From contig JBOGJG010000160.1 of assembly GCA_050747825.1 (NCBI GenBank), positions 1 to 35,966 on the forward strand: a stretch of DNA of 35,966 nt. Direction: 5' to 3'. The notes beneath the pieces are model-generated. The model was not told where the DNA came from. It saw nothing but the letters and a program-made list of their open reading frames with translations, and did not search any database. Below are positions 15,908 to 24,285 of this stretch, in pieces; position 1 is the first letter of the stretch, and every line of letters starts with the position of its first letter. The translations under genes were made by a program, and so were the position numbers. Source of the stretch: JBOGJG01 sp050747825. Its GTDB lineage: Bacteria; Acidobacteriota; UBA6911; RPQK01; JBOGJG01.

Positions 15908-17958
15908 TGATCTCCCCTTACAATTTCTGAAATATCCGCAACCTGCAGGAAAAGCTGCGACATACCGTGGAGTAGCCGCAACCGGTTAGTTCGAAGTCTC
16001 TCCTCATGAACGAGCACCATCACGTCATCGAAAAACTGATCGACCTGAGGGCGCAGCCGGGCCATTTCCCTGAGGGCGGCGGTGAAATCATTTTCTTCTA
16101 TATTACTCTTAACTTTGGGCCGACTCTGCTGGTAGGTCCGGTAAAGCTCCACCTCGGCCGACTCTTTCAGCAGCGACTCCGAGATGTCTGCATCTTCAAC
16201 AGGCTGATTTGCCAGTATATTCTTGATCCGCTTGTAAGCGGTAGCCAGTGCCTCGAAATCCGGCTGGCCGCGGATGGCCGTCAGTGCCAGCGCCTTTTCA
16301 TAGGCCTGATGGACACGATCCACTCCGACCGCCAGAATGGCATTTATAACATCATAGGCCACCCCGCGGTCCTGGAGGAGATAACGCACGCGACCCTCCA
16401 GAAAATCCAACACACCGCGGCGGATTGTATCTGTTTGTTTCTCAGCCCCAAAGTTTTTTTGAGCGATTTCCACCAGTTGGGCGAGCGAGTAATCCATCCG
16501 GTGTTCCAGAAGGACCTTTACCAATCCCTGGGCCTGGCGGCGCAGCGCAAAAGGATCGCTTGACCCGGTGGGAACAATGCCGATGCCAAAGCAGCCGGTA
16601 ACAGTATCGATCTTGTCTGCGACTGAAAGAAGCGCACCGTTTAGAGTTGACGGGGGAACATCCTCCAGGGCAAGGGGGAGGTAGTGCTCGTATATCGCCT
16701 TCCAGACCTCTTCCGGATGACCTTCTTCCCGGGCGTAAAGGCCGCCGATGACACCCTGCAACTCGGTGAATTCACGCACCATGTCCGTGGTCAGATCAGC
16801 TTTGCATAGAGACGCCGCCGTATCCAGGTGCCTGTCTTCACTCATCTCCGAGCAGACAGCCCGTATGCGATTGGTCTTATCCAGGTAGGACCCCAGACGA
16901 TCTTGAAACAGAACGTGCCTCAGATCCTCGGCGCGGTTCGAGAGCCGAATCTTCCGGTCGCTCTCCCAAAAAAATTGGGCGTCTTCCAGCCGAGCTCGAA
17001 GGACTCTCTCATGGCCCTGGCGAATTCTCCCTTCGGGATCACCATCGGTGTTCAGCACAGTTAGAAAGAAAGGCTGGAGATCCCCTGTTTCATTGATCAG
17101 GGAAAAGTACTTCTGGTGGTGCCTCATTACCGTAATCAGCACCTCCTGAGGAATCTTCGAAAAAGACGCATCAAAGCTGCCGCGAAGCACATGCGGATAC
17201 TCGTTCAAATCGACCACCTGTTCCAGCAGTTCGGGATCATCAACAACCCGGAGGCCGGGTGGAATAGCCTCCTCGAGTCCGCGGGCGATCTTATTCCTTC
17301 TTTCCTCTGTGTCCACCAGCACGAAGTTATCCCGCAGCCGCTCAACGTATTCATCGGCGTTCTCGAGCTCTATGTCACGCTTGCCCAGAAAACGATGGCC
17401 TCGTGTGGTGTTGCCGGAGCGCACACCTTCGAATTCAAAAGGCACCACCTGGTCATTCCAGAGGGCCAGATACCAGCGCAGAGGGCGGATGAAGCGGAAG
17501 CGGGAGTCGCTCCAGTACATATTTTTCGGCCAGTTGATGGATGAGATTACGTCCGGCAGTGCCCCGGTAAAAATCTCCGGGACCGGCTTTCCCGCAATGG
17601 CTTTTCGATAGGCAAGATAAGGCCCTCGCTCTGTCTCACTCACCTCAAGCTCGCCGAAGGCCACGCCGAGCTTTCTGGCAAATCCTTCTCCTGCTTTGGT
17701 CGGATTGCCCTGATTATCGGCCCCCACGGATACAGGAGGACCGACCACCAACTCCTGACGATCCGGCTGGAGCTCGGGCAAGCCGCTTAGCAAAACCGCC
17801 AGGCGCCGCGGTGTGCTATACGTCTTAATCGACTCGCAGTCCAATTGATTCTGCTTGAGCACCTGCTCGAGCGCGGAACGCATCTGCCGGACAGCCGGGG
17901 AGATCATATCCGCGGGAATCTCCTCGGTTCCCAGCTCAAACAGCAGCTTGTTCTTCAT
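15904..17958 (-). CDS. glyS: Glycyl-tRNA synthetase beta subunit
   Basis: A 684-residue beta chain of the bacterial alpha2-beta2 glycyl-tRNA synthetase, which binds tRNA-Gly and supports charging by the alpha chain. It begins LLFELGTEEIPADM, the family hallmark, and continues with STPRRLAVLLSGL and GPPVSVG. The DALR-like anticodon-binding region is near the C-terminus (ENDFTAALREMARLRPQVDQFFDDVMV). I choose ATG 17958 because it starts directly before the conserved N-terminus. It overlaps the glyQ stop by 23 bp, and the overlap encodes EEQAAV in glyQ and KNKLLF in glyS. A longer frame from 18012 lies wholly inside glyQ. Confidence 0.96.
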   Translation of the reverse strand: MKNKLLFELGTEEIPADMISPAVRQMRSALEQVLKQNQLDCESIKTYSTPRRLAVLLSGLPELQPDRQELVVGPPVSVGADNQGNPTKAGEGFARKLGVAFGELEVSETERGPYLAYRKAIAGKPVPEIFTGALPDVISSINWPKNMYWSDSRFRFIRPLRWYLALWNDQVVPFEFEGVRSGNTTRGHRFLGKRDIELENADEYVERLRDNFVLVDTEERRNKIARGLEEAIPPGLRVVDDPELLEQVVDLNEYPHVLRGSFDASFSKIPQEVLITVMRHHQKYFSLINETGDLQPFFLTVLNTDGDPEGRIRQGHERVLRARLEDAQFFWESDRKIRLSNRAEDLRHVLFQDRLGSYLDKTNRIRAVCSEMSEDRHLDTAASLCKADLTTDMVREFTELQGVIGGLYAREEGHPEEVWKAIYEHYLPLALEDVPPSTLNGALLSVADKIDTVTGCFGIGIVPTGSSDPFALRRQAQGLVKVLLEHRMDYSLAQLVEIAQKNFGAEKQTDTIRRGVLDFLEGRVRYLLQDRGVAYDVINAILAVGVDRVHQAYEKALALTAIRGQPDFEALATAYKRIKNILANQPVEDADISESLLKESAEVELYRTYQQSRPKVKSNIEENDFTAALREMARLRPQVDQFFDDVMVLVHEERLRTNRLRLLHGMSQLFLQVADISEIVRGDQ

Positions 17959-18838
17959 ATTTCTGCAGGTATCGTTCCGCGACTTGAACGGCCAAGGCTC
18001 GCACGCGGGCAATTATCCCCACGCGCTCAGTGACGCTGATGGCGCCGCGACTGTCCAGAAGGTTAAAGGTATGAGAGCACTTTAAACAGTAATCGTAGGC
18101 CGGCAAAACCAGCCGAGCCTCCAGGCAGCGGTTGCATTCCTTCTCGTACAGATTAAATAGCTCGAAAAGCAACTGTTTATCAGCAACCTCGAAGCTGTAC
18201 TTGGAGAATTCGTACTCCTCCTGCAGCCGCACCTGGCCGTAGCTAAAGGCGCCGCTCCAGGGCAGGTCGAAAATACTGTCAGATCCGGCAATAAAGGTGG
18301 CAATTCTCTCCAGTCCATAAGTGATCTCAACAGAGATCGGCAGCAGGTCCTGTCCGCCGGCCTGTTGAAAATACGTGAACTGAGTAATCTCAAGTCCATC
18401 CAGAAGAACTTGCCATCCGATACCCCAGGCGCCGAGCGTGGGACTCTCCCAATTATCCTCTTCAAACCGGAGGTCATGTTTCTCCAGTTCAATGCCAAGG
18501 CTGCGAAGACTGTCCAGATAGATTTCCTGAATGTCGTCGGGGGAAGGCTTCAGGATAACTTGAAGCTGATAGTGCCGGTAAAGACGATTGGGATTTTCAC
18601 CATAGCGCCCATCAGTCGGACGGCGTGAGGGCTGAACATAGGCCACTCGATAAGGCTCCGGCCCAAGCACGCGCAGAAATGTTTCCGGATGCATGGTGCC
18701 GGCCCCGACCTCAACGTCGTATGGCTGCTGGATGACGCAGCCATGGTCCATCCAGAACTCCAGTAGTTGATGGATGATTTCCTGGAAAGTAAGATGAGGC
18801 TGTAGGCTGTAGGCTGTAGGCTGTAGGCTTCTTGTCAT
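17936..18838 (-). CDS. glyQ: Glycyl-tRNA synthetase alpha subunit
   Basis: A 300-residue class II synthetase alpha chain with LTFQEIIHQLLEFW, GCVIQQPYDVEVGAGTMHPE, PSRRPTDGRYGENPNRL and the C-terminal CLKCSHTFNLLDSRGAIS. Family members start almost directly at the residues matching LTFQ, but here the only usable start is ATG 18838, which has GAGGAAA seven to ten bases upstream. The first 14 codons are therefore read from an AGGCTGT heptamer repeat and give SLQPTAYSLQP. The leader is probably a repeat insertion that supplied a new start. The upstream gap contains the inverted copy of the repeat, so the ribosome site and start would sit in the loop of a strong stem. Confidence 0.95.
   Translation of the reverse strand: MTRSLQPTAYSLQPHLTFQEIIHQLLEFWMDHGCVIQQPYDVEVGAGTMHPETFLRVLGPEPYRVAYVQPSRRPTDGRYGENPNRLYRHYQLQVILKPSPDDIQEIYLDSLRSLGIELEKHDLRFEEDNWESPTLGAWGIGWQVLLDGLEITQFTYFQQAGGQDLLPISVEITYGLERIATFIAGSDSIFDLPWSGAFSYGQVRLQEEYEFSKYSFEVADKQLLFELFNLYEKECNRCLEARLVLPAYDYCLKCSHTFNLLDSRGAISVTERVGIIARVRALAVQVAERYLQKYEEQAAV
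18797..18829 (-). repeat. AGGCTGT heptamer tandem repeat inside the glyQ 5' end
   Basis: Four full copies of AGGCTGT plus AGGCT, read on the plus strand, overlap codons 4-14 of glyQ. The unit is seven bases long, so gain or loss of one unit would shift the glyQ frame. It is the inverse of the copy at 18871-18889. Confidence 0.9.
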
Positions 18839-18870
18839 TTCTTTTCCTCGATAAACAAACTAAGGGCTTT

Positions 18871-18889
18871 AGCCTACAGCCTACAGCCT
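18871..18889 (-). repeat. Inverted heptamer repeat between recO and glyQ
   Basis: AGCCTACAGCCTACAGCCT begins just after the recO stop (18894-18896). It is the exact complement of part of the repeat at 18797-18829. On the glyQ transcript these form a stem of about 19 bp with a loop of about 41 nt holding the ribosome site and the start codon. Confidence 0.85.
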
Positions 18890-18893
18890 GCTT

Positions 18894-19535
18894 TTACAAA
18901 AGCTCCTTCAACATCTTTCTGGACTTCAACTTCTTTTCCAGGTGGTATTCTATCAACTCCTCTGACCAGCGTTCTAACCTTTTGATTTCAGCTTCACTCA
19001 GTTCGTCGCCGGATAGTTGATCGGGAGGCAGTTTCAGCATGGCCCGGGCTTTGGCGGCTAACTGCGGCGGCAGCTTCTGCTCAAGATCGGGCAAGACCCC
19101 TTCCAGCTTTAACAGCCAGAGCTCCAAATAACGCGCCAGCAACTCTATGCGCACCTGCCGGCAAACATCCAGAACGGCTAACGCCAGGCGAAAGACGTAT
19201 CCGCTCTCCTGTTGCTCCCGGGTAAATTCAAGCAGCAGCTCAGAGAAGTAACTGAAGTGAAGGTTGACCTCCAGAGTCAGCGCGTAGGCAGGAAAAGCTC
19301 GTATAATTTCACAATTCTGGAGCACCGCGAGTTCCTGGTGCTCTTTGCGGTAAAACGAGAGGCGAACGTGAGTCAGTGGCTCCAGGCTGCTGCCGAAACG
19401 GCTCTTGGGCTTTCTGGCGCCATGGGCAATCCCCCGCACTTTTCCGAACTCACGAGTGAGAAAGACCGCAATCTTGTTGGACTCGGCATAAGGGTATGTC
19501 CTCAGAGTCAAAGCTTCAGCCTGGTGCTGATTCAT
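18894..19535 (-). CDS. recO: DNA repair protein RecO (short, no zinc finger)
   Basis: A 213-residue RecO, which loads RecA on single-stranded DNA with RecR. The N-terminal OB-fold is clear: EALTLRTYPYAESNKIAVFLTREFGKVRGIAHGARKPKSRFG, given here as a region (about 8-50). The helical C-terminal domain follows (about 80-213). Many RecO proteins carry a four-Cys zinc site; here only two Cys are present, far apart, so the site is missing, and the protein is about 30 residues shorter than typical. The C-terminus is very charged (YHLEKKLKSRKMLKEL). Its ATG overlaps the mgtE stop as ATGA. Confidence 0.85.
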   Translation of the reverse strand: MNQHQAEALTLRTYPYAESNKIAVFLTREFGKVRGIAHGARKPKSRFGSSLEPLTHVRLSFYRKEHQELAVLQNCEIIRAFPAYALTLEVNLHFSYFSELLLEFTREQQESGYVFRLALAVLDVCRQVRIELLARYLELWLLKLEGVLPDLEQKLPPQLAAKARAMLKLPPDQLSGDELSEAEIKRLERWSEELIEYHLEKKLKSRKMLKELL

Positions 19536-20899
19536 GAGGCCGGGAACTGGCGCAGCAGCACGGCGGCAAGTCCGAGAAAGGACAGAAATCCCACAACGTC
19601 GGTGAACGTGGTGATAAAAATGCTGGAGGCGACTGCCGGATCGATATTGATTTTTTTAAGAAAGAGGGGGACCAGGGTCCCGATCACGCCGGCTACAAAA
19701 AAATTGATAATCATGGCGCAGCCTAGAACAAAACCGAGGATCCAACTGCCTTTCCAGAAGTAAACGACAATTCCGGCCAGCACTCCCATGGCGATACCGT
19801 TGCTAAGACCCACCAGAGCCTCTTTGAGCAGCGCTTTTTTACTACTTTCCCAACTGATCTCCCCCAGGGCCAGGCCGCGAACCATGACCGTCAGGGTTTG
19901 AATCCCTGCGTTGCCTCCCATACCGGCGACGACCGGCAAGAAGACCGCCAGGACGGAAAAAGTGGCAATCAACGGCTCATAGAAGGCAACCACGGTTGCG
20001 GCCAGCAGGGCCGTGCCCAGATTGACCGAAAGCCAGGGGAAGCGTTTCCGGACGGAACTCCAGGGCGGCGTGTACACATGATCATCTGCATCCACGCCGG
20101 CCATGTAGAAGATATCCTCTGTGGCTTCCTCATGAATGACGTCAATGACATCATCGACCGTAATCACACCAACCAGCTTATTTTCGTGATCGACTACTGG
20201 AATAGCCAGGACATCGTACAAAGCCACCAGGCGCGCCACTTCCTCCTGATCGGTTTCGGTGCGCACCGAGATGACGTCGGTCACCATCACTTTCTTCAGG
20301 GGAGTGCTGGGCGGGACCATCAGCAACTGCCTGAGTGAAACCACGCCGACCAGGTGATTCCGATCGTCAACAACATACAGATAGAAAACCATTTCCAGGT
20401 CCTGGGTGGTCTGGATGGTATGAATCGCTTCACTGACGGAGAGGTCTTCGCGCAGAGAGAAGACGTTGGGCGTCATAATGCGACCGGCCGTCTCTTCCGG
20501 ATACTTGAGCAGTCCCCGAACGTCCGTCGATTCTTTCACCCGCATCCGCTCCAGGACCTGCTGGGCGATCTCTTCGGGCAGGGCGGAAATAAACACGGCG
20601 GCATCGTCGGTCTGCAATTCCTGCAAGACCTCGCTGATTTCCTCGCTGGAGAATTTCTGCAGAAGCTCGAGTCCCCGCTCCAAACCCATGTCATTCAGGG
20701 TTTCCGCGGCCCGATGGCGGTCCCGTTTCATCAGCACGGAAAAGATGGTGGTCTGCTCTGGCTCGCTCAGCTCCACCATCACGTTGCAGATGTCGCCGGG
20801 CCGCAGCTTGGCTAGAAGATTGGCCACATGTCCGTAGGCATTTCGCCTGAGCAGTTTCCGGACCGATCCTGCCATGACCTGGCTCTTGTGAGTGAGCAT
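19532..20899 (-). CDS. mgtE: MgtE-type magnesium transporter
   Basis: A 455-residue Mg2+ channel/transporter with the standard layout. The cytoplasmic MgtE N domain (about 10-120) has LAKLRPGDICNVMVELSEPEQ and the EVLQELQTDDAAVFISALP region. A CBS pair (about 120-245) ends VGVITVDDVIDVIHEEATED, and the C-terminal five-helix pore has GGNAGIQTLTVMVRGLALGEI. The N and CBS domains act as the magnesium-sensing gate. I choose ATG 20899, which has AAAGGCGGA upstream; an ATG at 20935 or at MAGSV (20875) is also possible. Only about 90 bp separate it from pssA, too little for a classical magnesium riboswitch, and none is seen. Confidence 0.93.
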   Translation of the reverse strand: MLTHKSQVMAGSVRKLLRRNAYGHVANLLAKLRPGDICNVMVELSEPEQTTIFSVLMKRDRHRAAETLNDMGLERGLELLQKFSSEEISEVLQELQTDDAAVFISALPEEIAQQVLERMRVKESTDVRGLLKYPEETAGRIMTPNVFSLREDLSVSEAIHTIQTTQDLEMVFYLYVVDDRNHLVGVVSLRQLLMVPPSTPLKKVMVTDVISVRTETDQEEVARLVALYDVLAIPVVDHENKLVGVITVDDVIDVIHEEATEDIFYMAGVDADDHVYTPPWSSVRKRFPWLSVNLGTALLAATVVAFYEPLIATFSVLAVFLPVVAGMGGNAGIQTLTVMVRGLALGEISWESSKKALLKEALVGLSNGIAMGVLAGIVVYFWKGSWILGFVLGCAMIINFFVAGVIGTLVPLFLKKINIDPAVASSIFITTFTDVVGFLSFLGLAAVLLRQFPAS

Positions 20900-20985
20900 G
20901 CTTCCGCCTTTCCCCGCGCCGCCGGGAAAAACCACTCTAGCAGGAATCGGAAGGTGAGAATAGAACGGAGTGGCGGGTGGCGGCT

Positions 20986-21822
20986 CTAACCCTGGTCCTC
21001 GAGTTGGTCCTGCTCGGGAACTCCAGCGGATGCCATTCTGTAGCGAACGAACTGATAAATCCGGTTGGAGAGACCGCTAAGAACGTAAGCTGCGGCCATG
21101 GCCATCAGCACTTCCTGGGAATACCAGAAGACCCCGGCCACGGCAAAGGCGAGGATGAGCACATTGAGATGCGATTTTCCACGGCTCAAATTCAAATGCT
21201 TGAGGGAAGGATAACGGATGGTACTGATCATCAGGAGAGCAATGAGATACGTAATTCCCACTACATAGAACTTGAACAGCTGAGTATCCGTCATGGGCTG
21301 GCCGAAGAAATGAACCGTAGCGGCGATGAATGCCGCCCCGGCAGGAATCGGCAGGCCGGCAAAGTGCTTGAGGTTCTGCATCTGGACGTTAAAACGGGCC
21401 AGGCGCATGGCTCCGCAAATCAAAAAGACAAAGGCGGAAAAACGAGCGAAGTTGCCCAATTCGGACAATCCCCAGGAGTAAAGCAGCACTGCCGGAGCCA
21501 GGCCAAAGCTAATGATGTCGGCCAGGGAGTCCAACTGCAGGCCGAAATCGCTGGTGGCATTTGCCAATCGAGCCACCCGTCCGTCCAGACCGTCCAACAG
21601 AACGGCAACGCCGATCGCTATGGCCGCGCTCTGGTAATTTCCGTTAAAGGCGGCAATGATGGCAAAAAAGCCGGCGAACATATTACCCACGGTAAACAGA
21701 CTGGGAAGCAAATACACGCTGCGGCGCAGCTTGCGAGCCGGCCGAAAGACGCTTTGAGCCTCACGCTCCAGGGATTTTCCTCCGATAATCGATCGTCTTT
21801 TCTTTCTCAAGAGTCTCTCCAT
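20986..21822 (-). CDS. pssA: CDP-diacylglycerol-serine O-phosphatidyltransferase
   Basis: A 278-residue integral membrane enzyme that makes phosphatidylserine from CDP-diacylglycerol and serine. The CDP-alcohol phosphotransferase motif is intact: Asp77, Asp80, Gly81, Ala84-Arg85, Gly94, Asp98 and Asp102, in the order D-x2-D-G-x2-A-R-x8-G-x3-D-x3-D. About eight hydrophobic segments follow the basic N-terminus. It overlaps the end of psd by 16 bp, so product and next-step enzyme are made together. Related enzymes can use other alcohols (archaetidylserine, inositol), but the neighbour psd supports serine. Confidence 0.92.
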   Translation of the reverse strand: MERLLRKKRRSIIGGKSLEREAQSVFRPARKLRRSVYLLPSLFTVGNMFAGFFAIIAAFNGNYQSAAIAIGVAVLLDGLDGRVARLANATSDFGLQLDSLADIISFGLAPAVLLYSWGLSELGNFARFSAFVFLICGAMRLARFNVQMQNLKHFAGLPIPAGAAFIAATVHFFGQPMTDTQLFKFYVVGITYLIALLMISTIRYPSLKHLNLSRGKSHLNVLILAFAVAGVFWYSQEVLMAMAAAYVLSGLSNRIYQFVRYRMASAGVPEQDQLEDQG

Positions 21823-22412
21823 TGTGCAATGATGCTCGTCCCTCCGTAAACTCGATCCCCTTTCCTCACTAAAAGTTGCACTTCCGGAGGTAAAAAAACA
21901 TCCACGCGGCTGCCGAATCGAATCAGGCCTATTCTATCACCGGTGTTAACCGACTCTCCCTGATTCTTCCAGACTCGAATGCGGCGGGCGACGATCCCAG
22001 CAATCAGCGCGAAAGTGAGCTGGCGTTGATCCTGGCCGATCGTCATCACCACCTGCTCGTTTTCAACCGAGGCCCTGGAATCATACGCCACCACAAACTT
22101 TCCCGGACGATAATTCTTTTCCAGCACCACTCCGGCGATCGGAGCGCGATTGATGTGCACGTCCAGAACAGAAAGAAAGATACTCAAACGAGTTCCACTC
22201 TGGCTCGTTTCAACACTGATTATTCTGCCATCCGCAGGACTCACGATGGCGGAAGGGTCCTTTGGGATTTCCCGCTCCGGATCGCGAAAGAAAAAAGCTA
22301 CAAATCCGGCCAGCAGCACGAACGCGGCGCCGAAAATATAAATGTTGAGTAAAAAAAACAAAACAGCCAGAGCGGCCACGGGGATCAGGAAGTAGTAGGC
22401 GTCTTTGGCCAT
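21807..22412 (-). CDS. psd: Phosphatidylserine decarboxylase proenzyme (short form)
   Basis: A 201-residue short-type proenzyme that decarboxylates phosphatidylserine to phosphatidylethanolamine. Two hydrophobic stretches (5-24 and 27-42) are followed by FFRDPERE, SPADGRI and the active-site His region SVLDVHINRAPIAG. The self-cleavage site is Gly167-Ser168 in IGLIRFGSRVDVFLP, where the Ser becomes the pyruvoyl group. The start ATG 22412 has no clear ribosome site because an AGGCTGT repeat lies immediately upstream. Confidence 0.92.
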   Translation of the reverse strand: MAKDAYYFLIPVAALAVLFFLLNIYIFGAAFVLLAGFVAFFFRDPEREIPKDPSAIVSPADGRIISVETSQSGTRLSIFLSVLDVHINRAPIAGVVLEKNYRPGKFVVAYDSRASVENEQVVMTIGQDQRQLTFALIAGIVARRIRVWKNQGESVNTGDRIGLIRFGSRVDVFLPPEVQLLVRKGDRVYGGTSIIAQWRDS

Positions 22413-22417
22413 TATTT

Positions 22418-22484
22418 AGGCTGTAGGCTGTAGGCCTTAAACTGTACGCTTCAGTTTAATCTTTAGGCAGTAGCCTTACAGCCT
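22418..22484 (-). repeat. AGGCTGT repeat pair in front of psd
   Basis: The gap between the small upstream gene and psd contains AGGCTGTAGGCTGTAGGCCT (22418-22437) and a diverged inverted partner AGGCAGTAGCCTTACAGCCT (22465-22484). The arrangement matches that before glyQ: one arm shortly after the previous stop, the other beside the next start. On the transcript, about 12 bp pair perfectly, then the arms diverge. Confidence 0.8.
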
Positions 22485-22491
22485 AAATTAC

Positions 22492-22722
22492 CTAACGAGC
22501 CTGTTGCTGGGTCTGGTAGCGGCTGATTAACATCTGCATCTGATCTTTGAGCGCCAGTTTTTTTTTCTTTATCACTGCTTCCTGAAATTGGTCTTGCTCG
22601 TTGAGGTAAGGTTTGTCATTAAATCTCTCAAGCTCGAGCTCGTACTCGTGATGCTGCTGGGCGAGCTTGCGAAACTCCTGATCTGTTTCCATTAGATAGT
22701 CTTTGAGCTTGACCTCATCCAT
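22492..22722 (-). CDS. YdcH/DUF465-like small coiled-coil protein
   Basis: A 76-residue highly charged helical protein (LKDYLMETDQEFRKLAQQHHEYELELERF, then EEAVIKKKKLALKDQM in pattern) that fits the YdcH/DUF465 family by length, two-helix layout and the LxxEHxxL-like and KKKKLxLKDxM motifs. The function of the family is not established. A strong AGGAGG lies eight bases before ATG 22722. It is the first gene of the nine-gene minus-strand run and faces the divergent gene at 22934. Confidence 0.85.
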   Translation of the reverse strand: MDEVKLKDYLMETDQEFRKLAQQHHEYELELERFNDKPYLNEQDQFQEAVIKKKKLALKDQMQMLISRYQTQQQAR

Positions 22723-22828
22723 AACGGATCCTCCTCTGAAAAATTGGGATTATTATTGGTGGGTTTCTTTCGGGTTACAACCATTACCAGCAAACTGAAT
22801 TTAGCAAATTAGAGCTCTGCGATCAAGG

Positions 22829-22856
22829 TCTCAATTCTTACCTCTCAATTCTTACC
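22829..22856. repeat. Two adjacent 14-bp direct repeats in a divergent promoter region
   Basis: TCTCAATTCTTACC occurs twice without a gap in the 211-bp space between two divergent genes (22722 and 22934). It could be a pair of operator sites or a simple slippage repeat. The rest of the space is AT-rich with no other clear signal. Confidence 0.6.
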
Positions 22857-22933
22857 AACCGGTTCTTAGGTGGAAACGAAAGCGGCAATTGCTTACAATC
22901 AAACTTCCCAGGCTCAAGAAGGCAAAACCATCT

Positions 22934-24283
22934 ATGAAAAAAATGCAGTCTCTTGGGCTTTTAGCTCCAGTGTTGCTTATTCCCTTCACAGCGGTCTTGA
23001 TCTGGGGCAATTCGACAGGCCCTCTTCCTCAATTCACCGGCGGATTTCAGGAGGGGACCTGTCACACCTGCCACACCGACTTCGGATTAAATGAGGGGCG
23101 CACTCGCGGAGGGACTTTCCACATCTCCGGCATTCCCGAAACTTATACTGAGGGCACCACCTATCCGATCACGGTCCTGATTGGGCAGCCCGGCCAATCG
23201 CGCTGGGGCTTCGAGCTTTCAGCCCGCCATTCCGATTCAGGAAGACAGTCCGGACAACTGGTCCCCGTGGACGACATGACACAGGTGACCGAGGCCCGTG
23301 GCATCCAGTACATCCAGCACACCGAAGCTGGAACGCGCTCAGGCACCTCCGGCGGCCCGATCGAATTTAGATTCAATTGGATAGCCCCAGATCCTGCCGC
23401 TGGCCCGGTTTACTTCAATGCGGCCGGAAACGCCGCCAACGCCAGCAACGATCCCACCGGAGACTATATTTACACGGCCGGCGGATTCAGCGCTGCCCAA
23501 GGCATGATTCCAGTGACTCAAGTGGATGCGGCGCCGCCGGAGCCGGTGAGGCGATTGAACGTTAGTTCACGGTTCATGCATCTACCTGCTCCAGTGGACT
23601 TGAAACAAGGCCAGACGGAAATCCACATCGACCACCGCTTTATCGAAGCTGTGGCGGATTCACGTCCGGGAAGGGCTTTTGGCCTGGATGCCGGGGCTAA
23701 CATCAATCTGGGCGTGAATTATGCCGCGACCGAGAATCTCTCACTGGGGATCTCCCGGGCGCGATTTGGCGAGATTATTTCGCTGATGGGAACTTACGAA
23801 ATCCAGAGTGACGAAGAAGCGCCTTGGAAGCTTGCCCTTCACGGCGGAGTCCAGGGCCTGGACAACTTCCAGATGCAGTACTCGCCGTTTCTCCAGCTAC
23901 CTGCTTCCTTTGATTACAAGAGGCTTCGGACTTATGTGGCACCGACGCTGGTTTTCAACAGCCGCTTCGATGACCTGGTGGACCCTGAATTTTCCGTCAA
24001 TCCTCAATGTAATCACACCTTCTCACTTGGCCTGGGAGCCGACCTGGCCCTGCATCCGAGCTTTTCTCTGGCCGGGGAGTACGTCCCGCGGCTGGCGGGC
24101 TTTGGAGGGTTGTTTCCTGACGACAATCCGGCCATATCGGGCGGCATTAAGCTCAGGACCTGGCGGCATGTTTTTACCATCATGCTCTCGACATCTCAGG
24201 CCTTTACACCCGGCCAGTACGGCATCAACACGGGACACGACAAGTTCTTTATTGGCTTCAACATTTACCGAAGGATGAGGTGA
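22934..24283 (+). CDS. Haem-motif/Reeler-like exported protein with C-terminal barrel
   Basis: A 449-residue exported protein. After a signal segment (about 7-25) it has C43-H-T-C46-H47, a canonical CXXCH haem c attachment motif. A Reeler/choice-of-anchor-V-like beta domain follows (about 50-175), ending FNAAGNAANASNDPTGD. The C-terminal half (about 195-449) starts SRFMHLPAPVDLKQGQTEIHIDHRF and alternates polar and hydrophobic strands, as in the DUF5777-type barrel family. I infer an outer-membrane protein with an exposed haem. ATG 22934 is used because a signal peptide follows it; a TTG at 22889 would add 15 residues. The gene is adjacent to another protein of the same N-terminal design. Confidence 0.75.
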   Translation: MKKMQSLGLLAPVLLIPFTAVLIWGNSTGPLPQFTGGFQEGTCHTCHTDFGLNEGRTRGGTFHISGIPETYTEGTTYPITVLIGQPGQSRWGFELSARHSDSGRQSGQLVPVDDMTQVTEARGIQYIQHTEAGTRSGTSGGPIEFRFNWIAPDPAAGPVYFNAAGNAANASNDPTGDYIYTAGGFSAAQGMIPVTQVDAAPPEPVRRLNVSSRFMHLPAPVDLKQGQTEIHIDHRFIEAVADSRPGRAFGLDAGANINLGVNYAATENLSLGISRARFGEIISLMGTYEIQSDEEAPWKLALHGGVQGLDNFQMQYSPFLQLPASFDYKRLRTYVAPTLVFNSRFDDLVDPEFSVNPQCNHTFSLGLGADLALHPSFSLAGEYVPRLAGFGGLFPDDNPAISGGIKLRTWRHVFTIMLSTSQAFTPGQYGINTGHDKFFIGFNIYRRMR

Positions 24284-24285
24284 CA

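Noticed and set aside
17959..18012. Extended glyS start
   Set aside because: It lies inside glyQ and the conserved glyS N-terminus begins at ATG 17958.
18797..18889. CRISPR-like array
   Set aside because: The units are seven bases, contiguous and inverted across a start codon, without spacers of constant length or cas genes.
20900..20985. Magnesium riboswitch upstream of mgtE
   Set aside because: The gap is too short and shows no multi-helix pattern; the gene is inside an operon.
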